Shown here: in pieces, positions 17,378 to 25,577 of the stretch
Numbering within the stretch: position 1 is the first letter of the stretch
How the letters are laid out: each line of letters opens with the position of its first letter
DNA from: Gemmatimonadaceae bacterium
GTDB lineage: Bacteria; Gemmatimonadota; Gemmatimonadetes; Gemmatimonadales; Gemmatimonadaceae
Direction: 5' to 3'
DNA length: 64,000 nt
Assembly (NCBI GenBank): GCA_022843265.1
Contig: JALHNZ010000003.1
Location: 1-64,000 of the forward strand
The notes under the pieces: generated by a model
What the model saw: the letters and a program-made list of their open reading frames with translations, nothing else
What the model was told of the DNA's origin: nothing
The model's database searches: none
Made by a program: the position numbers and the translations under genes

Positions 17378-20026
17378 TCACGGTGCGCCGCGTGCGAGTC
17401 GCTCCCGAAACTCGCGCACCCAGTTGTGCACAATGATGGCCTTGTCTTCGCCATCCGTGGTGCGCAGCACGAGGAACCGTTTGCCATCCGGCATGACATC
17501 GTACGACGGATGCGTCGCGTCCGGTGGATCGTTGCCTGGCAGCACGAGGCGGCGATCCCCCATCGTGAACTCTGCACCCGTTGTGACGTCGCTCGCCATG
17601 ATTCCTCGCGGCGAGCGGAAGTAGAGTGTGCGCCCCGCTCGATCCCACAACGGTTCGGCACCGCCATCGGTGCTTACCTGCACGCGCGCACCTTCGTTCG
17701 GGAAAGGGCGCACGTAGATCTCCATTCGACCGCTCTCGTCGGCCATGTAGGTGAGCCAGCGCCCGTCGGGGGACAGGCGAGGCATCTGTTCGGAGAAGGG
17801 CCCGGACGCGAGGGGCCGAAATGTGCGATCCCCGGTCAGATCTACGGCCAAAATGTCCCGAGGGTACGTGCCGCCGGGCGCCGTGCGCACAACGAGCCAC
17901 CGACCGTCCGGGGACATGATCGCCTCGTTCAGCAGCAAGGCGCTCTCAAAAAGCACGTCCGGCCGACCGCTACCGTCGGCCGGCACCCACATGATGGTCG
18001 TGCCTCCCACGCCGCTCGACGACAGTCCCCGGTCTCGCACCGCCTTGTAGATCACGCGACGTCCGTCTGGTGACCACTCCGGCGCCGTATTGATGCCTTC
18101 GGTGGTCAGGCGCCGAAAGGTGCGCGCGGTGCGGTCATAGATCCAGATATCGGTGCCTTCGATGCCCACGAGTGCGACCGCGATCCGTTCACCGTCGGGA
18201 GAAAGTCGCGGGTTGCGGTAGTTCCCGATTTCATCCCGTACCGGTACCTCGCTCCCCTCGCCCGCAACAACGAGCCGCACCTGCCGCGTGTCCGGCATGA
18301 AGGCCAGCGTCCCGGTGCCGGAGAGTCCCGCGCCGTCCACGCCCGAGGCGATGGTGATGACATCGCCGGTCACGCGTAGTGACTTCGCGTCAAATGGCAC
18401 GGCGGCGATGTTGAAGGTCGGTGTGACGTGGATGAGATGGCCATCCACGAGGCCGAGCGCACGCTCGGCATTCACCTCAAGCGGCGTCACCTCACCGGTT
18501 TCGAGCGACACGGCAACCATGGCGCCGCCCTGCGCAATGTCAGTGGTTCGGACCAGCACCGTCTTGCCGTCTGAGAGCACCAACGGGTTCAGGAATCGCT
18601 GTCGAGAAGACGAGTCGGTCACGACGCGTGGAGTTCCGCCGCGGGACGGCAACTCGAGCAGCGCCGACTCGGTGCCGATCAGGATCATGTCTTCTGCCGT
18701 CCACGCCAACCCGACGATTACCCGATTTCCCGTGCTGCCGAGCCGCTCGCTTTGACCACCATCGCTCGGGATGCGTCGGATTTCGTTTCCGTTCGCATAG
18801 GCGAGCCAGCGACCGTCAGGCGAAAAGGTGAGCGAGCGCAGGGACTCCCGCGCCAGGGTGACCTCTTGTCCGATTTCGCTGACGCGGCGCGCCACGGTCC
18901 GGTATCCGGTGGCCCCCTGCAACACGTAGGCGAGCCGATCGCCTTGCGGAGAGATCGTGATCGGGTACCCGCCAACCATCGGGTTCTCGCCCACGGGGGT
19001 GTCGATCGTCATGCGGATGACGGGCCCGTCAGGGGCGGAGCCCGGACGCGCGATGAGGACCCACGCCAACCCTGCGATCGCGACAGCCGAGAGTGTCCAG
19101 GCCGCCCGCTCGCGCCATCGCGGCGTGCGTTCCTCGGCCGTCGTGTTGCCTGCACGCGCCGCGTACCGAGCCAGTGTGGCCGCATCGCCCCGGCCGAGCA
19201 GCGCCTGCGCAAAATCGTTGGCCGTTGCGAATCGGTCTGCGGCCAGCTTTTCAAGCGCGTGACGCACCGCTGCATCCACGTGCGCCGGTACACTGCGGCG
19301 CAGCACCGTAAGCGGCCGCACATCTTCCGTCATGAGTTTGGCGATGATCGCCTGCGCCGACGCGCCGCTATGTGGCGGCTCGCCGGTGAGCATCTCGTAC
19401 GTCATCGCGCCGAGCGAGTAGATGTCGGTGCGCGCGTCCACGGTGCGGTCGCCCGTGGCCTGTTCGGGGCTCATGTACTGCGGTGTGCCGAGGGAGAGCC
19501 CGGTCTGCGTAACCCGCTGTCCACCCGCCTTGCTCACCGCGAGGGCGATACCGAAGTCGGCCACGAGCGGCTGCCCGTCGGGCAGGAGAATATTTTCGGG
19601 CTTGAGATCGCGGTGGATCACGCCGCGCCGATGTGCGTAGTCGAGCGCCTGAGCAATCGCGACTGAGAGTCGCACCGCCTCGTCTACGGGAAGCTGCTGC
19701 TCGCGCTCGAGCCGCGCGCGCAGCGTTTCGCCTTCCACAAACGGCATCACGTAGAAAAGCAGCCCGCCCGCTTCTCCGCTGTCGAAGAGAGGCAGCAGAT
19801 GCGGATGCTGCAGATTCGCGGTGACCTTGATTTCGGAGAGGAACCGCTCGACGCCGAGCACGGCGCCCAGCTCCGGCTTGAGCACTTTGATCGCGACCTG
19901 CCGGTCGTGCTTGAGGTCGTGCGCGAGATAGACGGTGGCCATACCGCCCGCGCCGATCTCGCGTTCAACGCGGTAGCGGTCGGCGAGCGCAGCGGTCAGC
20001 GGGGCGGGAGGGTTCTGCGTGTTCAT
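17378..20026 (-). CDS. Ser/Thr protein kinase with C-terminal beta-propeller (kinase A)
   Basis: An 882-residue Hanks-type kinase. The cytoplasmic catalytic domain has GAGGMATVY, Lys47, HRDLKPEN (138-145) and DFG (157-159), then LSLGTPQYMSPEQ. A single membrane segment lies near 305-325 (WTLSAVAIAGLAWVLIA). The rest is a TolB/PD40-type propeller with repeated SPDGRWLAY-like blades, probably periplasmic and acting as sensor (inference). The start at 20026 matches where the paralogues begin; the open frame up to 20224 has no kinase similarity. It is transcribed away from VapBC1 and sits 4 bases ahead of the cation ATPase gene, its likely operon partner. Confidence 0.92.
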   Translation of the reverse strand: MNTQNPPAPLTAALADRYRVEREIGAGGMATVYLAHDLKHDRQVAIKVLKPELGAVLGVERFLSEIKVTANLQHPHLLPLFDSGEAGGLLFYVMPFVEGETLRARLEREQQLPVDEAVRLSVAIAQALDYAHRRGVIHRDLKPENILLPDGQPLVADFGIALAVSKAGGQRVTQTGLSLGTPQYMSPEQATGDRTVDARTDIYSLGAMTYEMLTGEPPHSGASAQAIIAKLMTEDVRPLTVLRRSVPAHVDAAVRHALEKLAADRFATANDFAQALLGRGDAATLARYAARAGNTTAEERTPRWRERAAWTLSAVAIAGLAWVLIARPGSAPDGPVIRMTIDTPVGENPMVGGYPITISPQGDRLAYVLQGATGYRTVARRVSEIGQEVTLARESLRSLTFSPDGRWLAYANGNEIRRIPSDGGQSERLGSTGNRVIVGLAWTAEDMILIGTESALLELPSRGGTPRVVTDSSSRQRFLNPLVLSDGKTVLVRTTDIAQGGAMVAVSLETGEVTPLEVNAERALGLVDGHLIHVTPTFNIAAVPFDAKSLRVTGDVITIASGVDGAGLSGTGTLAFMPDTRQVRLVVAGEGSEVPVRDEIGNYRNPRLSPDGERIAVALVGIEGTDIWIYDRTARTFRRLTTEGINTAPEWSPDGRRVIYKAVRDRGLSSSGVGGTTIMWVPADGSGRPDVLFESALLLNEAIMSPDGRWLVVRTAPGGTYPRDILAVDLTGDRTFRPLASGPFSEQMPRLSPDGRWLTYMADESGRMEIYVRPFPNEGARVQVSTDGGAEPLWDRAGRTLYFRSPRGIMASDVTTGAEFTMGDRRLVLPGNDPPDATHPSYDVMPDGKRFLVLRTTDGEDKAIIVHNWVREFRERLARGAP

Positions 20027-20149
20027 CGCGGCACAAAGTCGCGCTTTGCTGCGGGACACGCCAGCGGCAGCAACATTCTCACAGTTCGCTGCGCACCGCG
20101 TCGCCGACTGGCCATGCTGCCTGCTTTTGAAATTTGGTGTTGCTGTGCA

Positions 20150-20206
20150 TCGGACGGTCAGTGGCTGGCCTTCACGTCCTGTCAGGATGGCCGAGACGAA
20201 GTATTC
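20150..20206 (+). pseudogene. Lone PD40/TolB propeller blade, remnant of a lost plus-strand gene
   Basis: The plus strand reads SDGQWLAFTSCQDGRDEVF, a close match to the PD40 blade pattern (SPDG-WIAFTSDRDG-pattern) seen in the neighbouring kinase propellers. The frame continues to a stop at 20240-20242, but the upstream residues show no blade pattern and no start with a ribosome site. It lies in the 263-base gap between kinase A and VapBC1, on the strand opposite to both. I read it as the decayed end of a propeller gene. Apart from this blade I see nothing in 20027-20289. Confidence 0.5.
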
Positions 20207-20289
20207 GAGACGTCGCAGCTGCACGCGCTGTGCGGGAAGTGAACGCGCATACTGCCTTGGCGCTGCCGGCGCACCTCAGGCGTCGTCGG

Positions 20290-20712
20290 TCAGGATTGCT
20301 TCACAAACGGCGTGAGCTCGGCCAGCCGCAACCCAGACACGCGACCGAACTCGTGCACGTTGAGCGTCGCCACCTGGCTTCCCGCCGCCATTGCCGTCGC
20401 CGCAATCTGCAAATCATGCGCGCCGATCAGGTTGCCGGCTCCTGCCAGCTCGGCCCAGATCCGCGCGTGAACGCGCGCTTCTGCGAGACCAAACGGGACG
20501 ACCGGCACGTTCGCCAGCACGCCTTCTACGAACTCGCTTCGACGCTGGCGAATGGCCCCGTCACGCGCACGTTCCACTCCGTGCAGCAACTCGGAAGCGG
20601 AGATGGCGGCGAGTGCAACGGGCGAATCACCGAGCGCCTCCAGAAAGCCGGGTATGTCGAATGTGCCTCGCTCCGCAGCGATAAGAACCGCGGTGTCCAG
20701 GATCACGCCCAT
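20290..20712 (-). CDS. vapC: VapC-type PIN-domain toxin (VapC1)
   Basis: A 140-residue PIN-domain ribonuclease. Acidic active-site residues are visible: Asp6 in VILDTAVL, Glu41 in ASELLHG and Asp100 in GAHDLQIAATA, and the C-terminal VHEFGRVSGL is typical of VapC/FitB. VapC toxins cut tRNA or rRNA when not bound by their antitoxin. I start at the ATG at 20712, four bases after the antitoxin stop; an in-frame start at 20754 would run back into the antitoxin gene. It belongs to the first of three toxin-antitoxin-like cassettes that alternate with kinase genes. Confidence 0.9.
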   Translation of the reverse strand: MGVILDTAVLIAAERGTFDIPGFLEALGDSPVALAAISASELLHGVERARDGAIRQRRSEFVEGVLANVPVVPFGLAEARVHARIWAELAGAGNLIGAHDLQIAATAMAAGSQVATLNVHEFGRVSGLRLAELTPFVKQS

Positions 20713-20716
20713 GCGA

Positions 20717-20998
20717 TCACGACCACGGGTCGACGGGCGGTGCGAGATTCGCACGCGCTACGGCGACGTCCTCCGCGAAGGCCGCCGCGTCCGAGGGGGA
20801 CAGGCGGGGCAGCAATGCCCACCGGTGTGCTAGCTCGCTCGCCGGAACGCCGGTTGGCGCCATCGGTGCGACGAAGGCCACAGCGACGCCATTTTTGAGC
20901 AGAACGGTCGTTTCGTGACGATAAAACGCCCGATTGACAACGTCGGCGAATCGGCGTGCGGCGTCGGTGACGGACAGGGTACGAGTCGGCTTGGGCAT
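20717..20998 (-). CDS. Phd/YefM-family antitoxin (VapB1)
   Basis: A 93-residue Phd/YefM-like antitoxin. The N-terminal SVTDAARRFADVVNRA and TTVLLKNGVAVAFVAP form the DNA-binding fold. The acidic, less ordered C-terminus would wrap the PIN toxin. It is followed by vapC after four bases. An imperfect palindrome ends two bases before its ATG, so the protein probably represses its own promoter, as is usual for the family, and the mRNA leader must be very short or absent. Confidence 0.87.
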   Translation of the reverse strand: MPKPTRTLSVTDAARRFADVVNRAFYRHETTVLLKNGVAVAFVAPMAPTGVPASELAHRWALLPRLSPSDAAAFAEDVAVARANLAPPVDPWS

Positions 20999-21000
20999 GC

Positions 21001-21017
21001 GTATAATCTGATTTTAC
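21001..21017. promoter_or_regulatory. Candidate VapB1 operator palindrome
   Basis: GTATAATC-T-GATTTTAC: 8-base arms with one mismatch around a single central base, two bases upstream of the VapB1 start codon. On the coding (minus) strand it contains TAAAAT, a possible -10 hexamer 12 bases before the ATG. No good -35 is visible. Confidence 0.4.
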
Positions 21018-21086
21018 GGATTTAGCCGCGCAAGTGCGGCGAAGTAGACGCCTTCCGCTCCACGCGCGACTTCCACAAATCGGGAG

Positions 21087-23762
21087 CTATGGTTCCCGCG
21101 TGCCCGCCCTCCGCACCACCCAAATGTTCGACTCAACCTGCTGCGCGCCGTAGTACAACGTGCGGCCATCGGGCGACGCGACGATGCTGCGCGGCCGGTC
21201 GGCCGGATACGGCAGCGAGTCGGCGATGACCCACTGTTGCAGTGACTCGATGTCCTGCATGACCAGCGCGCCACGGCTGTTGAAGTACACCACCTGCCGA
21301 TAGCCGGGCAGGAACGCGAGCTCGCCGGAACTTGCGGCGGTATCCAGTTGACGCATCGTTCCCGTGGCGATGTCGTAGAGCACGTGGCCAAGCGCACTCG
21401 CGGAGCCTTCCATGTTGCCGGACAACCAGCGTCCGTCGCGCGACCAATTGTACGCGCTGAACACACGATTGCCGACGCTCACGCCCGAAAGCTTCCTCGC
21501 GGTTGCGCGTGTCATCGGCCAAGGCGCAGTACTGATCGCGACCATCCGGGGTTGCGAATCGACCGGAAAGGTCGAGATGGCCAGTTGCTTCCCATCGGGC
21601 GAGAACGCGGCACCGAACACGCCTTCGATGATGTTCGTGAGGCGGGTGCGCTCGCTGCCATCGCGGCGCATTGAGTACGCGTCGTACGTGCCACTCACGT
21701 TCGACCGGAAGACAATCGAGTCGCCGCGGCCGATGAATCGTGGCTCCCAATTGCGCGCTTTGTCGTCAGTGATCCGCGACAGATCGCGGCCATCGGATCG
21801 CATCAGGAAGACGTCCTGGTGGCGGTCCGGCGTATTGTTGAGCAGCATCCACTGGCCGTCGGCGGAGACATCACTCGGCGTCAGCATGCCGGTACGATGT
21901 TGCAGCAAGCGGGGCGCCCCCAACTGTCGCGTGACCGGATCGAACGGCAGGGCCGCCGGATTCACCGACTCCACCGTCGAACGGAAGATCACCGTGCGAC
22001 CATCGGCCGAGAGTCGCGCCAGCTCCATGCGGAGATCGGTGCCCATCGCCACCAGCTCTGCACTTGCCTGTGGTGCACCCGATGCTTCATCGACCGCAAT
22101 GCGCCAGATGCCCATCGCGCCGCCGCGGTCACTGCTGAAGTAGACGAACTTGCCGTCGGGCGACCAGGAAGGCGCGAAGTCGGCGGGCGCGTCGTTCGTC
22201 AACGCCACCGCCACTCCGCCGGTGGCCGCGACCGTGTAGATGTCGCGCACGCCACCCACCACCGACCAGAAGGCGATCCGTGCGCCCGATGGCGACCATG
22301 AGGGCTGGAGCTTGCTCGTCGCACGGGGGATCGTGGCCTCGAGCGGGCGCGGGGCGCCGCCGCTACTGCTCACGATGCTCAGCGTGCTTCCGCCCTGCGT
22401 GTAGTACGCCGAGTTGCCCTCGCCGGAGCCGAAAACGATCTGCGTGCCATCGGGCGACCACGACGGCTGCGTGCCGGTCGAGGTGACGCGTCTGGGCGAC
22501 TCGCCGGTCGCGCCCACCACGAAGATCCCGCCGCCTTCGACGTTGTACGCGATCTGCTTGCCGTCAGGCGAGTAGGCCGGCCACACTTCGTCGATGGTGG
22601 AGTCGCCCACCACGAGCGTGGGATTGCGACCACCGACGCGCTGCGAATAGATGTCCGCGGTGCCACGTGCGTGACTCACGTAGACGAACGACTCGCCGTC
22701 GGGCGAGATGCTGGGGCTAGTCTCCACCCCCGACGCATCGGTGAGTTGCGTGAAGGCCGACCACGCAGGCTCCGGTTCATGCGCCCGCCAGCCGAGCCAC
22801 GCCGTTGCCGCGCTCAACGCCACGGCACCTGCAATGCCCAACACGGCGCGTCGGCGTCCGTAGGCGTTCGTGCGCTCGCTCGGCGGCGTTCCCCGTGTGG
22901 CGCTTCCGCGTGTCGGGCGCTCGGCGAAATCAGTTCGCGTGAGCGCCTCGGCAAAGGCCGTGGTCGACGACCAGCGATCAGCGGGCAACTTGGCCAGCGC
23001 CTTGAGCACCGCCGTCTCGATGCCAGGCGTCACCGTGTCGCGAACGGCACTGGGTGCCATCGGCTTTTCCGTGAGCACCTTGGCCACGATCGACTGCACC
23101 GTGCTGCCGGTGAATGGCGGATCACCCGTGAGCATTTCGTACGTCACGGCGCCGAGTGCGTAGATGTCGCTGCGCGCATCGACGGTGCGTTCACCCATCG
23201 CCTGCTCAGGCGACATGTACTGCGGCGTGCCGAGGCTCAAACCCGTCTGCGTCATGCGCTGGCCGCCGGCGCTCTGCACCGCGAGCGCGATGCCGAAGTC
23301 GGCCACAAGCGCATGGCCACCTTGCAGCAGAATGTTTTCCGGCTTGATGTCGCGGTGAATCACCCCGAGCGAATGCGCGTAGCCCAGCGCGTCGGCTACT
23401 TCGCGCGCGATGAGTATGGCCACATCGATCGGCAGTTGTTTCTCGCGTTCGAGACGTGCGCGCAACGTTTCGCCCGTCACAAGTGGCATCACGTAATACA
23501 GCAAGCCGTCGGCGTCGCCGCTGTCGAGTAGCGGCAAAATGTGCGGATGCTGCAAGCGCGCAGTGGTGCGGATCTCGCTGAGAAAACGTTCGCCGCCAAG
23601 CGCCGCGCCGAGATCGGGATGCAACACTTTGATCGCGACGTCGCGCTCGTGCTTGATGTCGTGCGCGAGGTACACGGTGGCCATGCCGCCGGCGCCGAGC
23701 TCACGCTCGAGGCGGTAGCGATCAGACAGGACGGCGGTCAGTCGGGCGAGCACATTACTCAT
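21087..23762 (-). CDS. Ser/Thr protein kinase with C-terminal beta-propeller (kinase B)
   Basis: An 891-residue kinase of the same design as kinase A: GAGGMATVY, Lys45, HRDIKPEN (136-143), DFG (155-157), a membrane segment near 315-335, then a long propeller with blades such as SPDGESFVYVS, SPDGKQIAYN and SPDGKFVYFSSDRGG. The kinase domain is nearly identical in protein, and very close in DNA, to kinases C, D and F, while the propeller differs. I start at the ATG at 23762, which gives the MSNVLARL beginning shared with paralogues. It lies between VapBC1 and a small lipoprotein gene. The ligand of the propeller is unknown. Confidence 0.92.
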   Translation of the reverse strand: MSNVLARLTAVLSDRYRLERELGAGGMATVYLAHDIKHERDVAIKVLHPDLGAALGGERFLSEIRTTARLQHPHILPLLDSGDADGLLYYVMPLVTGETLRARLEREKQLPIDVAILIAREVADALGYAHSLGVIHRDIKPENILLQGGHALVADFGIALAVQSAGGQRMTQTGLSLGTPQYMSPEQAMGERTVDARSDIYALGAVTYEMLTGDPPFTGSTVQSIVAKVLTEKPMAPSAVRDTVTPGIETAVLKALAKLPADRWSSTTAFAEALTRTDFAERPTRGSATRGTPPSERTNAYGRRRAVLGIAGAVALSAATAWLGWRAHEPEPAWSAFTQLTDASGVETSPSISPDGESFVYVSHARGTADIYSQRVGGRNPTLVVGDSTIDEVWPAYSPDGKQIAYNVEGGGIFVVGATGESPRRVTSTGTQPSWSPDGTQIVFGSGEGNSAYYTQGGSTLSIVSSSGGAPRPLEATIPRATSKLQPSWSPSGARIAFWSVVGGVRDIYTVAATGGVAVALTNDAPADFAPSWSPDGKFVYFSSDRGGAMGIWRIAVDEASGAPQASAELVAMGTDLRMELARLSADGRTVIFRSTVESVNPAALPFDPVTRQLGAPRLLQHRTGMLTPSDVSADGQWMLLNNTPDRHQDVFLMRSDGRDLSRITDDKARNWEPRFIGRGDSIVFRSNVSGTYDAYSMRRDGSERTRLTNIIEGVFGAAFSPDGKQLAISTFPVDSQPRMVAISTAPWPMTRATARKLSGVSVGNRVFSAYNWSRDGRWLSGNMEGSASALGHVLYDIATGTMRQLDTAASSGELAFLPGYRQVVYFNSRGALVMQDIESLQQWVIADSLPYPADRPRSIVASPDGRTLYYGAQQVESNIWVVRRAGTREP

Positions 23763-23790
23763 GCAGACTCGTGTGCAAAGGCGACGCGGA

Positions 23791-24363
23791 TCATCGCACG
23801 CCCGCACCCTCTTTGAGCTGGCGCGCGTACGCCGCTTCGTCGAAGTGCCCGAGTGACGCGGCGATCAGGCCGTCGGCGCCGATCGTCCACTCTTCGTATC
23901 CGTGGATGCGTACCGTCTTGCCCGTCCCGCCGGGGCCGGTGTTGGTGCCGGTGAGCGTCCAGTGATACACGGGATGCGCACCGGTCGTGACGAGCGAGTC
24001 CATCGCCACCACCATGTCGGGAAACGCGCTCATGAACGCCTGCGCCGACGCGGTGATGGCCTCGCGACCCACCGCCGGTTCACCCGCGTTGATCTTCAAC
24101 GAGCCCTGCTCGGCGAAGTGCGCCGCCACGCTCGCGGCCTGCTGGCTGCACCACGCTTCGGTGTAGCGCACGGCGAATGTCTGGAGAGCGGATGCGCTCA
24201 TGACGGCGTCACTTGTGGCAGAATCACTTGTGGCAGCATCACTCACAGCGGACTGCTCCTTGGGTGCACACGCGGTGATGACGAGAAACGGCGCGAACGC
24301 AAACGTGAACGCAAACGTGAATGCGACCGTGGATGCACATCTGGAGGCGGGATGACGGGGCAT
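23791..24363 (-). CDS. NTF2/SnoaL-like lipoprotein
   Basis: A 190-residue protein. After a hydrophobic signal with a lipobox (VITAC, Cys near residue 32) comes a Ser/Ala/Thr linker and an NTF2-like domain (about 65-180), as in ketosteroid isomerase-type or nuclear transport factor folds: FAVRYTEAWCSQQAASVAAHF, GREAI and YEEWTIGADGLI. The fold hosts many small-molecule activities, so no function is given. The start at 24363 is an ATG; a GTG at 24387 is possible. The signal core is encoded by a 12-base tandem repeat (24295-24330). It lies 28 bases upstream of kinase B on the same strand and is probably co-transcribed with it. Confidence 0.8.
   Translation of the reverse strand: MPRHPASRCASTVAFTFAFTFAFAPFLVITACAPKEQSAVSDAATSDSATSDAVMSASALQTFAVRYTEAWCSQQAASVAAHFAEQGSLKINAGEPAVGREAITASAQAFMSAFPDMVVAMDSLVTTGAHPVYHWTLTGTNTGPGGTGKTVRIHGYEEWTIGADGLIAASLGHFDEAAYARQLKEGAGVR
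24295..24330. repeat. 12-base tandem repeat inside a signal peptide
   Basis: GAACGCAAACGT occurs twice in a row (24295-24318), followed by a degenerate third copy, GAATGCGACCGT. On the coding strand it gives the four-residue repeat FTFA in the hydrophobic core of the lipoprotein signal. The unit is a multiple of three, so copy-number changes would lengthen or shorten the core without a frameshift. Confidence 0.75.
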
Positions 24364-24508
24364 GGTTGGTGCCTGAGGGAATCGCACACGAAATAGCGCG
24401 CCCTAAAATGCGTGCTTCGCAGGCCGGCCGTTAGGAGCAGGTGCGCTGTGCCACCGGAATCGAAGCTCGGCAGCGGCACCAGCGCCAACTGTGCCGGAGC
24501 GGTTCCTC

Positions 24509-24985
24509 TTACGGCTGCCGTCGCAACGCAAGAATCGCTTCGAGCTCAATCAGATGCTCAAGATCTTTCTTGCGTCGCGCCGCCTTTTTCGAGGCGATCA
24601 GTGCATCGAGCGTGAGCGCGCGGAACTCGGTAGCGCCGATGCAGACCGTTTCCGAGCCTTTGATTGCGTCGGCATAGTCACCGACGCCTGGCACGTGATC
24701 GAGCAGGTCGATCGCGCCTACCGTGCTTGTGAGCGTGAGCAGGGGCGTGGTAAGAAACGTGCGCCGATCGAGAACGAACGGGAGTCCGGGCTCGACGCCG
24801 CGGAGAGAAGCCTGCCACTCCTTCAAAAGCACCACAAGGCGATCGACGTTGTCTGGCGCCGTGTCGTAGCAGATGTCGATGTCATTCGTGAAGCGTGCCG
24901 ACCCGTGAATCGTGGCGGCCACACCGCCAACGAGCACGAAGCGGATGTCGCGCGCCACCAACGTCGACAAGATGATTTCAAACAT
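24509..24985 (-). CDS. Small nucleotidyltransferase of a toxin-antitoxin-like pair
   Basis: A 158-residue minimal Pol-beta-type nucleotidyltransferase: VLVGGVAATIHGS followed by TNDIDICYD, with the metal-binding Asp35 and Asp37. The C-terminal DALIASKKAARRKKDLEHL region is typical of small DUF6036/AbiEii-like transferases. Related proteins act as toxins or antitoxins that add nucleotides to tRNA or to a partner protein. The start at 24985 overlaps the end of the upstream partner gene by 8 bases. The open frame upstream to 25132 is shadow sequence. Which gene of the pair is the toxin cannot be told from the sequence. Confidence 0.8.
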   Translation of the reverse strand: MFEIILSTLVARDIRFVLVGGVAATIHGSARFTNDIDICYDTAPDNVDRLVVLLKEWQASLRGVEPGLPFVLDRRTFLTTPLLTLTSTVGAIDLLDHVPGVGDYADAIKGSETVCIGATEFRALTLDALIASKKAARRKKDLEHLIELEAILALRRQP

Positions 24986-25499
24986 GGCGTGGCCGTGGGC
25001 CAGAGGCGGTACGCGTGACGTTGTTCGAGAACGCCCGCATCGCATCCAGCTGTCGGAGTCGGGCGAGCGGGGTCTTGCGCAGGTTATCGCGCACGAGGGA
25101 GAGGTCGAGTCCCCATGCCGTCGCGGCGTCAAGCGCGCTGACGCGGGTGGCGCGCGGTCGTCCGCGCACCATCGGCGCGTAAGACTCGCGCACCTCAGCC
25201 AGCCGTACGTTCAATGACGACAACAAACGATACACATCGAGCGTCAACGCCACGTCTTCACTGGCCGTCGTATACAGCGTGACGCACGCCGTTCCTCCGC
25301 TCCATGCGCGGAGCGCCTGACCCGCGATTGCATAGGCTGCCGGCAGCGGCATACCAGCGCCCTCGTGCACCGCCCGCGTGATGGTGAGCCGCTGCGCCAG
25401 CGGAAGCGTGTAACGAGGTGCCAGCGCGAGCGCGCGCATCGTATTGATCACCCATTTGGGCGGCGCACCAAGCAGTCGGGCGAAGGCGCTGAGCGTCAT
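24978..25499 (-). CDS. Uncharacterised partner of the nucleotidyltransferase, probable DNA-binding antitoxin
   Basis: A 173-residue protein that I do not recognise as a named family. The N-terminus (MTLSAFARLLGAPPKWVINTM) looks like a helix-turn-helix; the C-terminus has a charged helix, LSLVRDNLRKTPLARL. It overlaps the nucleotidyltransferase gene by 8 bases, as antitoxin and toxin genes often do. A perfect palindrome ends four bases upstream of its ATG, and no ribosome site lies between. This fits an autorepressor with a short leader. It resembles AbiEi/AbiEii-type pairs in layout, but I cannot claim homology. Confidence 0.6.
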   Translation of the reverse strand: MTLSAFARLLGAPPKWVINTMRALALAPRYTLPLAQRLTITRAVHEGAGMPLPAAYAIAGQALRAWSGGTACVTLYTTASEDVALTLDVYRLLSSLNVRLAEVRESYAPMVRGRPRATRVSALDAATAWGLDLSLVRDNLRKTPLARLRQLDAMRAFSNNVTRTASGPRPRHV

Positions 25500-25503
25500 A
25501 AAT

Positions 25504-25522
25504 AAGTCTAACCATTAGACTT
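25504..25522. promoter_or_regulatory. Perfect palindrome abutting the start of the nucleotidyltransferase operon
   Basis: AAGTCTAA-CCA-TTAGACTT: perfect 8-base arms around 3 bases, ending four bases before the ATG at 25499 (minus strand). The position suits an operator bound by the product of the first gene. TAGACT in the proximal arm could double as a poor -10, which would make the mRNA leaderless. Confidence 0.55.
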
Positions 25523-25577
25523 GTTTTTTGCGCTCGCTGCTGTGTGCCGCCCGCCGCACCATCTTCGCGATCAGCCG

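Noticed and set aside
18752-19666. Further long plus-strand frames over the kinase genes
   Set aside because: Recurrent at the same places in each paralogue because the kinase DNA is conserved; they are mirror images of the coding strand, not genes.
20195-20224. Start resembling a LysR regulator (MQLRRLEYFV) on the minus strand, in frame with kinase A
   Set aside because: Similarity ends after ten residues with no helix-turn-helix, and the opposite strand has a better explanation as a PD40 blade remnant.
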